From assembly GCA_963762615.1 (NCBI GenBank), contig CAVXLG010000003.1, positions 186,001-250,000 of the forward strand: 64,000 bases of DNA, given 5' to 3'. The translations under genes and the position numbers were made by a program. This DNA comes from PALSA-505 sp963762615. GTDB taxonomy: Bacteria; Actinomycetota; Actinomycetes; Streptosporangiales; Streptosporangiaceae. Below the pieces are notes generated by a model. The model saw nothing but the letters and a program-made list of their open reading frames with translations, had not been told where the DNA came from and ran no database searches. Within the stretch, counting starts at the first letter, position 1. Each line of letters begins with the position of its first letter. This document shows, piece by piece, positions 9,278-18,151 of the stretch.

Positions 9278-9835
9278 TCAGGCGCGGCTGAGGTATTCGC
9301 CGGTGCGGGTGTCCACCCTGACCTTCTCGCCGGTCGAGATGAACAGCGGCACCTGCACCTGCGCGCCGGTCTCCAGCGTGGCCGGCTTGGTACCGCCGGT
9401 GGACCGGTCGCCCTGCACGCCGGGGTCGGTCCTGGTGATGGTCAGCTCGACCGCGGCCGGCAGCTCTACGTACAGCGGCACCCCGTCGTTGAAGGCCACG
9501 GTCGCCGTCTGCTCCTCGAGCAGGAAGTTCGCGGCGTCGCCGACGACAGCGGCCGGGATGCGCGGCTGGTCGTAGTCGCGGGTGTCCATGAAGACGAAGT
9601 CCTCGCCCTCCCGGTAGAGGTACTGCATCTCCCGCCTGTCGACGTTGGCCACGTTGACCTTGACGCTGGCGTTGAACGTCCGGTCCACCACCTTGCCGGA
9701 CATCACGTTCTTCAGCTTCGTGCGGACGAAGGCGCCGCCCTTGCCTGGCTTGACGTGCTGAAACTCCACGACGTTCCAGAGCTGCCCGTCGATGCTCAGC
9801 GTCATCCCGTTCTTCAGGTCGTTCGTCGTGGCCAC
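9278..9835 (-). CDS. efp: Elongation factor P
   Basis: 185 residues, the normal length. EF-P binds the ribosomal E site and relieves stalling at polyproline. The N-terminal KOW-like domain carries the loop KPGKGGAFVR with a Lys at the tip. Two OB domains follow, with DFVFMDTRDYDQ and GDRSTGGTKPATLETGAQV, ending VRVDTRTGEYLSRA. It lies between pepQ and nusB, the standard actinobacterial order. The many Pro-rich proteins in this window would be natural clients (inference). Confidence 0.95.
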   Translation of the reverse strand: MATTNDLKNGMTLSIDGQLWNVVEFQHVKPGKGGAFVRTKLKNVMSGKVVDRTFNASVKVNVANVDRREMQYLYREGEDFVFMDTRDYDQPRIPAAVVGDAANFLLEEQTATVAFNDGVPLYVELPAAVELTITRTDPGVQGDRSTGGTKPATLETGAQVQVPLFISTGEKVRVDTRTGEYLSRA

Positions 9836-9877
9836 GTGCAGTTCTCCTGGATGCGCTAACCGGACAGAGCCGCCCGG

Positions 9878-10969
9878 CTACAGCGCGAGCAGCTCCCTGG
9901 TGGTCGTGGTGAGCAGGCCGCGGGTCCCGGAACTCCCTTCGCCGTCCACCACGAGGATGTCCTCAATCCGGACGCCGCCCATGCCCGGCAGGTAAACGCC
10001 TGGCTCGATGGTGACCGGGACCCGGGCAGCGAGTCTACCCGCGCTCTCGTACCCGAGCATCGGTGCCTCGTGCACCTCCAGGCCGACGCCGTGGCCCAGG
10101 CCGTGCTTGAAGTGCTCGCCGTGGCCGGCCTCGCGGATCAGATCCCTGGCCGCGGCGTCTACCTCGGTCAGCGCGGCGCCCGGCCGGGCCGCGGCCATCC
10201 CGGCCTGCTGCGCCCGCGCCACCAGTTCGTAGGTGTCGCGCTGCCACTGCGCGGGCTCGCCGATGCTGACGGTCCTGGTCATGTCCGCGTGGTAGCCGCC
10301 GGACCGCGCGCCGAAGTCGATCGTGACCAGGTCGCCCCGCTGCAGCTGCCGCTCGCCGGGCGCGTGATGGGGTATCGCGCCGTTCGGGCCGCTGGCCACG
10401 ATCGTGTCGAAGGCGGGCGCTTCCGCGCCGATGTCGACCATCCGGCGCTCGATCGCGGTCGCCAGCTGCCGCTCGGTGATTCCCGGCCGGATCGTGGGCA
10501 GCAGCTCCTCGAACGCCTGGCAGCTGATCCGGCAGGCGGCGGCGAGCAGGTCGAGCTCCGCGTCATCCTTGACCGTGCGCAGTTCCTCGATTTCCTGGCC
10601 GAACGGTGCCAGGTCAACTCCGGCCGCTTCGGCGGCGAGCTTGCGGTGGCTGGCCACGGTCACCTCCTGCGCCTCGAACAGCAGCCTGCGGTACCCGCGC
10701 CCGGCCGCCAGCGCGCCGAACGCGGGCACCAGGAACCGCTCGGTCAGCAGCTCGAGATCGGGGCAGTCGCGCTGCGCGGCCAGCGTGTACCGCGAGTCCG
10801 TGGCGAGCACGCAGCGGCCGGCGGCGGGAACCAGCAGCGCCGCGTTGGAGCTGGCCAGCCCGGTGAGATAGCGGACGTTCGGCCGGTAGGTGATCAGGGC
10901 GGCGTCGGCGTCCAGCGCGGCGACGCGCGCCTGCACCCGGTCGCGGCGGGCGGCATGCATGTCGGGCAT
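9878..10969 (-). CDS. pepQ: M24 aminopeptidase P / Xaa-Pro dipeptidase
   Basis: 363 residues. The N-terminal creatinase-like domain is followed by the pita-bread metallopeptidase domain. The dinuclear metal ligands are visible: VTIDFGARSGGYHADMTRTV (two Asp), HGLGHGVGLEVHEAP (His), PVTIEPGVYLPG (Glu) and GGVRIEDILVV (Glu). It removes or cleaves at X-Pro in the cytoplasm. The position directly upstream of efp is conserved in actinobacteria. The exact subclass (aminopeptidase versus dipeptidase) cannot be set from sequence alone. Confidence 0.9.
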   Translation of the reverse strand: MPDMHAARRDRVQARVAALDADAALITYRPNVRYLTGLASSNAALLVPAAGRCVLATDSRYTLAAQRDCPDLELLTERFLVPAFGALAAGRGYRRLLFEAQEVTVASHRKLAAEAAGVDLAPFGQEIEELRTVKDDAELDLLAAACRISCQAFEELLPTIRPGITERQLATAIERRMVDIGAEAPAFDTIVASGPNGAIPHHAPGERQLQRGDLVTIDFGARSGGYHADMTRTVSIGEPAQWQRDTYELVARAQQAGMAAARPGAALTEVDAAARDLIREAGHGEHFKHGLGHGVGLEVHEAPMLGYESAGRLAARVPVTIEPGVYLPGMGGVRIEDILVVDGEGSSGTRGLLTTTTRELLAL

Positions 10970-11030
10970 AGCGAGACTGTACGCCGCGTGAGCCCGGTTC
11001 TGAGATTCGCTGTCGCCGGCACCCGCTCGC

Positions 11031-11103
11031 CGCCGGCGCAGCGGGCGCCGCGGTAGACGGGCCCGCCGGCGGCGCAGCGGGTGCCGCGGTAGACGAGCCC
11101 GGC
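11031..11103. repeat. Intergenic tandem duplication, 36-bp period
   Basis: Two copies of a unit containing GCCGCGGTAGACG flanked by GCAGCGGG and GCCCG, starting near 11037 and 11073, between pepQ and the LLM gene. It has no coding role; it may form GC-rich structure between the two genes. Confidence 0.6.
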
Positions 11104-11107
11104 GCCG

Positions 11108-12156
11108 CTAGCCGGCCAGGTCGCGGATCTTCTCGATCAGGGCGACCCGCTCCGCGTGCGTGCGGGCCAGCGGCGAGACGTTCAGCGTCGTCACGCCGGA
11201 CTCCCGGAGCGCGGCGATCCGGTCCCGGACGAAGCCCTCCGGCCCGATCAGCGATGTCCGCTCGATCAGCTCGGCCGGCACGTATCCGGCGGCCTCGTCC
11301 TTGCGCCCGGCCAGGTAGGCGTCCTGGATCTTCTCCGCCTCCGCGCCGTAGCCGTACCGGGTGATCAGGTTGAAGTAGAAGTTCGGCCCCTTGTCCCGGG
11401 GCGCGCCCATGCCGCCGACGTACAGCGCGAGCATCGGCCTGCCGAGGTCGATGAACGCGCCCACGTCGTCGCCGATGGCGAGTCCCGCCTGGGCGAACAC
11501 GTCGAGCGGGCCGAGCGCGGGATCTCGCTTGGCCCGCCCGGCCGCCAGTGCGTCGCCCCACACCTGGCCGGCCTTCTCCGGCAGGTAGAAGACCGGCTCC
11601 CAGCCTTCGGCCAGCTCGGCGGCCAGCTCGGTGTTCTTCGGCCCGATGGCGGCCAGGATGACCGGGATGTGATCGCGGACCGGGTGGTTGATCAGCTTGA
11701 GCGGCTTGCCCAGCCCGGTGCCCTGGCCGGCGGCAGCGGGACCTGGTAGTACCGCCCGTCGTATTCCAGCCGCTCGCGCGCCCACACCTTCCGGCAGATC
11801 TCGATGATCTCGCGGGACCGGCCGAGCGGCGCGTCATACGGGACGCCGTGCCAGCCCTCGATCACCTGCGGCCCGGACGCCCCGATGCCGAGGTTGAACC
11901 GGCCGCCGGAGACGTAGTCCAGCCCGGCCGCGGTCATCGCGGTCAGCGCCGGGGTCCGCGAGTAGAGCTGCAGGATGCCCGACGCGATCTGGAGGCGCGA
12001 CGTCTTCGCCGCGATGAAGCCGAGCTGGCTCACCGCGTCGTAGCTGTAGGCCTCGGGCACGAAGACGATGTCCAGGCCGGCCCGCTCGTAGTCGGCCAGC
12101 TCCTCGACGGTCTCGGCGAAGCCGCCAGCGTAGTTCAGGGCCATCCCGATGCGCAT
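11108..12156 (-). CDS. F420-type LLM class oxidoreductase (one frame change)
   Basis: A luciferase-like TIM-barrel oxidoreductase of about 350 residues. It starts MRIGMALNYAGGFAETVEEL and continues with GLDIVFVPEAYSYDAVSQLG and GRFNLGIGASGPQVIEGWHG. After a frame change near 11750 it runs through HIPVILAAIGPKNTELAAEL and LIGPEGFVRDRIAALRESGV. The GIGASGPQVIEGWHG segment is typical of F420-dependent members in actinobacteria, so a deazaflavin cofactor is likely (family inference). It is inserted between aroK2 and pepQ on the same strand, 40 bases after the end of the aro run. The substrate is unknown. Confidence 0.75.
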
Positions 12157-12195
12157 GCTGCCACCCTTCGTGCGGCCGAATCCCGTTCGGGACTT

Positions 12196-12725
12196 TCAGC
12201 GAGGGTAACCGGCGGTGCGGCCGGGCGGGAGGCCAGGCTCCCGCGTCAGCCTGCCGATGACCTCCTGGCAGACCTCCTCGGCGGAGCGGCCGGCGGTCGT
12301 CACGGTCAGCGTCGCCACCGACTGGTAGGCCGGCAGCCGCCGTCGGTACAGGCCGGCCAGATCCGGCCTGCTCAGCAGCGGCCGCCCGGCGTCGCCGCCC
12401 ACCCGCTGCATCGCCTCGTCGTATCCGACCTGGAGGTAGATCACCCGGGCCGCGCGCAGCAGCCGCCGCGACGACTGCTCCTGCACCGCCCCGCCGCCCA
12501 CGGCCACCACCGCGTCAGGCCCGCGCATCAGCTCTGCCAGCGACGTCACGCTCGGCGGCCCGGAACGCGGGCTCGCCGTCCTCGGCGAAGATCTCGCCGC
12601 ACGCTGCGGCCGTGCCGCTGCTCGATCACCCGGTCAGTGTCGGCGAACCGCAGGCCGAGCCGCGCCGCGAGCAGTTGTCCCACGGTGGTCTTGCCCGCGC
12701 CCATGAAGCCGACGAGAACGATCAT
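12196..12725 (-). CDS. aroK: Second shikimate kinase (two frame changes)
   Basis: It starts MIVLVGFMGAGKTTVGQLL with a Walker A GAGKTT, followed by LRFADTDRVIEQRHGRSV. After frame changes near 12600 and 12555 it continues GEPAFRAAERDV, then LAELMRGPDAVVAVGGGAV, the shikimate-binding GGG loop, and ARVIYLQVGYDEAMQRVG with RPLL before YRRRLPAYQSVA, the lid and adenine region. The ATG overlaps the aroQ stop. It phosphorylates shikimate at the 3-OH. A separate shikimate kinase lies at 14261-14819, so this run holds two. A non-shikimate P-loop kinase role cannot be excluded. Confidence 0.75.
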
Positions 12726-13170
12726 GTCCGGTCCCCGGCGGCGGCCAGCTCGGCGATGGCCTCCAGGGCGAGCCGGTACGACAGCAGGCCGAACCCGGCG
12801 ATCGTCCCGTCCGCCACGCGGCCACCACCGAGTTGTGCCGGAACGACTCGCGCGCCGCCGGGTTGGAGATGTGCACCTCGACCAGCGGAGCGGTCCGCAT
12901 GGCCAGCGCGTCCCGCAGCGCGTAGGAGTAGTGCGTGAACGCGGCCGGGTTGATCACCACCGGGATGCGGCCGTCGGCGGCCTCGTGCACCCAGCCGATG
13001 AGCTCGCTCTCGTCGTCGGTCTGCCGGACGTCCACCTGCAGGCCGAGCTTGCGTCCGGCGGTCCGGCACTCGCCGGCCAGGTCGGCGAGGGTGGCCGAGC
13101 CGTAGACCTCGGGCTCGCGGACGCCCAGCCGCCCCAGGTTGGGCCCGTTGAGCACGAGCACCTGCCTCAT
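12722..13170 (-). CDS. aroQ: Type II 3-dehydroquinate dehydratase (one frame change)
   Basis: About 149 residues. It starts MRQVLVLNGPNLGRLGVREP, then VYG with the catalytic Tyr region, DDESELIGWVHEA, INPAAFTHYSYALRDAL and VEVHISNPAARESFRHNSVV. After a frame change near 12810 it ends GTIAGFGLLSYRLALEAIAE. It is the dodecameric type II enzyme of the shikimate pathway. The ATG overlaps the aroB stop (ATGA), as is usual in this operon. Confidence 0.85.
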
Positions 13171-14264
13171 GGTGCGCAGACCTCCTGGTACGCCTGCTCG
13201 AGAAGCTCTTCCGCCGGGTCGCTGAGCACGCCGGGCCGGGCCAGCCCGTCGAGCACGACCAGCCGCAGCCGACAGCCGCGGGCCTTCTTGTCCACTCCCA
13301 TCGCCGACCGCAGCCGCGGCCACGCGGCGCGACGGTAGCGGGTCGGCAGCCCGACCGCGGTGAGCACCTCACGATGCCGGCGTGCCGTGCGGTCGTCAAG
13401 CCGGCCGGCCAGCCGGCCGAGCTCGGCGGCGTAGGTCAAGCCGATCGCCACTGCCTCGCCGTGCCGGAACGTGAATCCCTCCACCCGCTCGATCGCGTGG
13501 CCGAGCGTGTGCCCGTAATTCAGGAACTCCCGCCGCCCGTCCTCGCGCAGGATCCTCGGCCACCACGGCGGCCTTGACCCGGATCGCCCGCTCGATCAGC
13601 TCGCCCGCGGTCGGTCCGGCCGCAATCGTGGCCTGCTCCGGGATCGGACTCGACCAGGTCGAGGATGGCGGGGTCGGCGATGAACCCGGCCTTGATCACC
13701 TCGGCCAGGCCGCTGACGTACTCCCGCCGGGGCAGCGTGGCCAGCGTGGCGAGGTCGGCCAGCACCCCGGCCGGCGGGTGGAACGCGCCGACCAGGTTCT
13801 TGCCCTCGGGAATGTTGACCGCGGTCTTGCCGCCGATCGCCGCGTCCACCATGGCGAGCAGCGTGGTCGGCACGTGCACCACCCGGATCCCGCGCAGCCA
13901 GGTGGCCGCGACGAACCCGGCCAGGTCGCAGGCGGCCCCGCCGCCGATGCCGACGATGCAGTCGGTGCGGCCGATGCGGTGCTCGGCCAGCCTGGACCAT
14001 AGCCGCGCCGCCACCGCGATGTCCTTGGCCGCCTCGCCGTCCGGGATCTCCTCGGCGTGCACCCGGTAGCCGGCCTGCTCGAGCACCCGGCAGGCTGCGG
14101 CGGCTATCTCGCCGAGCCCGGCCGCGTGGATGACGGCCACCTGGCGCTCGCGCCAGGCCGCCCCGGCCGGTGCGGCCAGCCCGGGCAGCTCGCCGAGCAC
14201 GCCCGGCACCGACGACCACGTCGTACGGCCGCTCACCGCCGACCGTGATCCGGGTCGCTGTCAC
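13167..14264 (-). CDS. aroB: 3-dehydroquinate synthase (three frame changes)
   Basis: The GTG start at 14264 overlaps the aroK stop (GTGA). The protein reads VTATRITVGGERPYDVVVGA and, after a change near 14215, continues through the NAD-binding GIGGGAACDLAGFVAATW, VPTTLLAMVDAAIGGKT and AVNIPEGKNLVGAFHPP. It then has the zinc-site region GLAEVIKAGFIAD. Changes near 13640 and 13555 restore ELIERAIRVKAAVVAED, FLNYGHTLGHAIERVEGFTF and RHGEAVAIGL. It ends ELLEQAYQEVCAP. All catalytic blocks are present. The gene is essential without added aromatics, so real inactivation is unlikely. Confidence 0.85.
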
Positions 14265-14819
14265 CGGCCGGATTCCCCGGCCGCGAGTTCGGCCGCGATG
14301 CTGGCCGGCTGACCTCGTCCGGGGACAGCTCATCGGTCGGCACGGTGAGCCGGGCGACGCCCTCGTACACCGGCAGCCGTTCCTCGAGCAGTGCCCGCAT
14401 CCGGCCGCGCGGGTTGCCGGGCACCGGGATCCGGGGCCTGTTCAGCCCGGTCCGCTTCGCCACCTCGGCGAAGCCGGTCTCCAGGTACACGACCGGCTGA
14501 CCGGCCAGCGGTCCTGGATCTGCTCGGTCGAGCACCGCGCCGCTGCCGAGCGCGACGACCCCGGGGTAGCGCAGCGCCCGCTCGGCCACGATCCGCTCCA
14601 GCGCGCGGAAGCCGGCCTCGCCGTCCTCGACGAAGATGTCGCCGACCGGCTTGCGCGCGATCGACGCGACCTCGTCGTCGGTGTCCAGGAAGCCGGTGCG
14701 CAGCCGGCCGGCCAGCAGCGGCCCCACCGTTGACTTGCCTGCTCCCGGCGGGCCGACCAAGATCGCGGCCGGCTGGCCGCGCTGTCCGGGATGGATCCGC
14801 TCTTTGCTGCGCCGCTCAT
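14261..14819 (-). CDS. aroK: Shikimate kinase (two frame changes)
   Basis: The ATG at 14819 overlaps the aroC stop. After a short N-terminus and a frame change near 14770 it reads AAILVGPPGAGKSTVGPLLA (Walker A). It then has FLDTDDEVASIARK (shikimate-binding Asp), FRALERIVAERAL, VVALGSGAVL and RMRALLEERLPVYEGVARL. A change near 14290 gives SIAAELAAGESGR and a stop overlapping the aroB GTG. The GSGAVL loop deviates slightly from the usual GGG. Its position between aroC and aroB is the canonical aroK site. Confidence 0.85.
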
Positions 14820-15993
14820 CTGATCACCAGCGCGTCCAGGTAGCCGCGCAGGTTGCGCTGGGTCTCGGCCAGCGAGTCGCCGCCGAACTTCTCGGCCGCC
14901 GCGTCGGCGAGCACCAGCGCGACCATCGCCTCGGCGACCACGCCCGCGGCCGGGACCGCGGTCACGTCGCTGCGCTGGTTGATCGCCTTGGCCGGCTCGC
15001 CGGTGATCACGTCCACGGTGTCCAGCGCGCGCGGCACCGTGGAGATCGGCTTCATCGCCGCGCGCACCCGCAGCAGCTCGCCGGTGCTGATCCCGCCCTC
15101 GATCCCGCCGGACCTGTTGGTTCGCCGGCGCAGCCCGTCCGCGCCGAGCTCGATCTCGTCGTGCGCCCGCGACCCCGGCCGTCGGCCGTCTCGAAGCCGT
15201 CGCCGATCTCGACGCCCTTGATCGCGTGGATGCTCATCAGCGCCCCGGCCAGCCTGGCGTCGAGCTTGCGGTCCCAGTGCACGTGGCTGCCGAGCCCGGG
15301 CGGCAGGCCGTAGGCCGCGACCTCGACCACGCCGCCGAGCGTGTCCCCGTCCTTGCGCGCGGCGTCGATCTCCGCCACCATCTTCTCGCTGGTCGCCGGG
15401 TCGAGGCAGCGCACGGGACTGGCATCTGTCCGGTCGGAATCCTCGGGTTTTGGCGGGGCGGCGTCGGCGATGCTGACCTGGCCGATCGCTACCACGTGAC
15501 TGACGATCTCGATGCCCAGCGCCTGGCGCAGGAAGCGCCGCGCCACCTCGCCGAGCGCGACCCGCGCGGCCGTCTCGCGGGCGCTGGACCGCTCGAGGAC
15601 GGGCCGGGCGTCGTCGTGGCCGTACTTCTGCATGCCCACCAGGTCGGCATGGCCGGGGCGCGGCCGGGTCAGCGGCGCGGCCCGGGCCAGGTCGGCGAGC
15701 TGCGCCGCATCCACGGGATCGGGCGACATCACCGTCTGCCATTTGGGCCATTCGGTGTTGGCGATCCTGATGGCCACCGGCCCGCCGAGCGTACGGCCGT
15801 GCCTGACGCCGGCCGTGATCTCGACCTCGTCCTGCTCGAACTTCATCCGCGCGCCGCGGCCGTAGCCGGCCCGCCGGCGCGCCAGGGCGGCGGCGATGTC
15901 CGCGGTGTTGACCTGCACGCCCGCGGGCACGCCCTCGATGATCGCGACCAGCGCGCGGCCGTGCGATTCTCCCGCGGTCAGCCAGCGCATCAT
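14816..15993 (-). CDS. aroC: Chorismate synthase (one frame change)
   Basis: About 392 residues. It begins MMRWLTAGESHGRALVAIIE. Signature stretches are RTLGGPVAIRIANTEW, RPGHADLVGMQKYGHDDARP with VLERSSARETAARVALG, and HAIKGVEIGDGFE. After a frame change near 15180 it continues GGIEGGISTGELLRVRAAMK and RSDVTAVPAAGVVAEAMVAL. It converts EPSP to chorismate with reduced FMN. It heads the aro operon, and its start may be either of two adjacent ATGs (15993 or 15990). Confidence 0.9.
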
Positions 15994-16141
15994 GCACTTG
16001 ATCCTTCCATGTGCGCCGGGGTGCCCGTGCCCTCGCTCCGTACCGGAGCCGCGCATTCCCACCCCGCTGGAGCCGGTTAAGTCGGTATGTTGCGATATGA
16101 AGCCTCCGTGATGAGACCGCCTACCGGACTCAGGGAGACGC

Positions 16142-16661
16142 GTGACGCATGTCGGTCAGGAGCCAGTGGCCGTCGATCCGGCGGCGTTCCTGCATGCCTC
16201 GGTGCCGTACGGGCCGCGCGTCCGGGTCCGGATCGAGGCCGGGCACGCTGATGCAGAAGCTGCTGCCGCCGCATCTGGTGGAGCCCTATCTCACCAGCCA
16301 GCGTTCGGTGCTCGCCGGGTTCGCGCACCGCGCGGAGGACGGCGTGCTTCCCGACCCGGCCTGGCTGCGCGGGGCGCAGGCCGCGGGGAACATGGCCGCG
16401 GCGCCCGGGCCGGACCCGGCCGACCTGTGGGTACTGCGGTGGCGTGCCCTGGACATCCAGACCTATCTGGCCGCGGCCAGCCCGGTCCCGCCCGCGGGCA
16501 GCCGCTCGCCCGGCGGTCCGGGCCACCCGGCTTTCGATCTGTTCATCGCGCCCGGGCCGATCCCGGTCGGCACCGAGATGTACCGGATCACGCCGGCCGG
16601 GGAGGAATTCATCGCCCGGCATGACGGGCAGGCCTGGCTGCGGCCCGCGCCGAGGAGCTGA
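16142..16661 (+). CDS. Uncharacterised protein of about 173 residues (one frame change)
   Basis: GTG start, reading VTHVGQEPVAVDPAAFLHAS and VPYGPRVRVRIEAG. After a frame change near 16250 it continues LMQKLLPPHLVEPYLTSQRS, VLAGFAHRAEDG, LWVLRWRALDIQTYLAA, IPVGTEMYRITPAGEEFIA and RHDGQAWLRPAPRS. No signal peptide or membrane helix is seen. The next gene begins 3 bases after its stop, so the two form an operon divergent from aroC. The family is not recognised. The repeated mention of entry, escape and coordinates typical of NAD-glycohydrolase toxins is absent, so no toxin role is claimed. Confidence 0.6.
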
Positions 16662-16664
16662 CCC

Positions 16665-18097
16665 ATGCGGTACCGGCTGATGGCGACCTACCGCGGGGTG
16701 GCGTACGAGGCGGGGGTCGGTCCTACCGACAAGGACATCGTCTTGTTCGCGGCCTGCCCGCCGCCGGAGGAGCTGGGATTCCAGCCCGCGACGGGCCACT
16801 GGCGCAAGGCGGTAAGCAGGGCGGAGGTAGACGCCGTCTGGGAATCGCGCCCGTCGGGTACGTTCCGCGGCGAACCCTGCCTGGTGCTTGACGACCTCGG
16901 CGAGCATCTGCACATCAGCTATCTCGGTCACCATCCGTCGCGGGCCGAGCGGCTGGGCTACTTCGCAGATCGAGCCGGGCGTGTTCGAGCTGCTGGCCGT
17001 GCGCGAGGACGTGACGGGGATCACCGAGGACCGCGTCGATCACGCCTTCCTGCCGTGGCAGCAGGGCTGGCCGGCCGTCCCGGCCGCGCCCGGGGCGGCC
17101 GACCACGACTGGCCGGAGTCCAGGGCGGCCGACCACGAATGGCCGGAGCGCGGCGGCGGCCCTGACTGGCCGGAGTCCAGGGCGGTCGGGCCTGACTGGC
17201 CGGAGTCCAGGGCGGTCGGCCCTGACTGGCCGGAGCGCGGGGCGGCCGGGACCTACCTGGAGCCGGCCGCGGCTACTACCTACCCAGGACCGGGCGCGGG
17301 TGCTCGCTACCCGGGACCTGCCGCGGCTACTTCCCACCTGGAACGGGGCGCGGGTGCTCGCTACCCGGGACCGGTCGCTTCCTATCTGGAACGGGGCGCG
17401 GGTGGTTCCTATCTGGAACCGGATGCGGGGCCCGGCGCCGCGACCGGGTACCTAGAGCCGGGTGTCGCCGCCCGTCACCCGGAGCCGGACGTCGCCGCTG
17501 GCTACTCCGACCGAGCGGGACGTCGCCGCTGGCTACTTCGAGCCGGACAACGCCGCTGCCTACTCCGAGCGGGACGCCGCCGCTGCCTACCCGGAGCCGG
17601 ACGTCGCCGCTGGCTACCCCGAGCCGGGCACCGCCGCCTACTCCGAGCCGGGCACCGCCGCCTACTCCGAGCCGGGTCCGGAACCCGGCACTGCTCCCTA
17701 TCCGGAGCCGGGTGCGGCGGAGCCGATTGCAGCTGCCGCGCGCGCGGACGTGACGCCCGAACGGTCCCCGGCCGCGGCGGACGGCCTCCTTCCCCAGCGG
17801 GGCAGGCGGCACGGCCGCTCGGCCAGCGGGCCGCAGCGCGCGCAGACCCGGCAGATCTTCGCCGAGTTGATCGACCAGGCCGCGATCCCGCAGGATGCCT
17901 ATGCGGTGGACGAGGCAGTTGACGGGGCCGTCTGCCTGGTCAGCACGGACACTGGGTTCGAGGTGTTCAGCGCCGCGGACGGCATCCGCCAGGAAGTACG
18001 GCTGTTCCCGGACGAGGAGACCGCCTACTTCTACGTGTTCGGCCTGCTGGCGGCCGAGGCGGTCCGGGAGGGGCGGCTGGTCCCGCCGTCGCGCTGA
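16665..18097 (+). CDS. Uncharacterised protein with long Pro/Glu repeat linker (frame-disrupted)
   Basis: About 477 residues across frame changes near 16965 and 17510. The N-terminal domain (1 to about 125) reads MRYRLMATYRGVAYEAGVGP, IVLFAACPPPEELGF and FRGEPCLVLDDLGEHLHIS, then EPGVFELLAVREDVTGI. The linker (about 125-390) consists of DWPES-RAVG units followed by AAGYxEP and GTAAYSEPG units. The C-terminal domain (about 390-477) reads RQIFAELIDQAAIPQDAYAV, GAVCLVSTDTGFEVFS and FPDEETAYFYVFGLLAAEAV. Two small globular domains joined by a disordered tether suggest an adaptor or scaffold. I do not recognise the family. It follows the gene at 16142 by 3 bases. Confidence 0.6.
17090..17720 (+). 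repeat. Tandem coding repeats of the linker
   Basis: First CTGACTGGCCGGAG-type units of about 30 bases encode DWPES or DWPER (17106-17240). Then units of about 30-45 bases encode GARYPGP, SYLERGAG and AAGYxEP, the last ones as near-perfect GGCACCGCCGCCTACTC copies. The copy number is likely variable between strains. Confidence 0.7.
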
Positions 18098-18105
18098 CCC
18101 GGCGC

Positions 18106-18141
18106 CGCGGGCGGCCGTTCGGCTTCATGGACCCGCCCGCG
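18106..18141. terminator. Hairpin between convergent genes
   Basis: CGCGGGCGG (18106-18114) pairs perfectly with CCGCCCGCG (18133-18141) across an 18-base loop. It sits between the stops of two convergent genes (18097 and 18152). No U-tract follows, as is common in GC-rich actinobacteria. Confidence 0.4.
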
Positions 18142-18151
18142 CACCGGGCGG

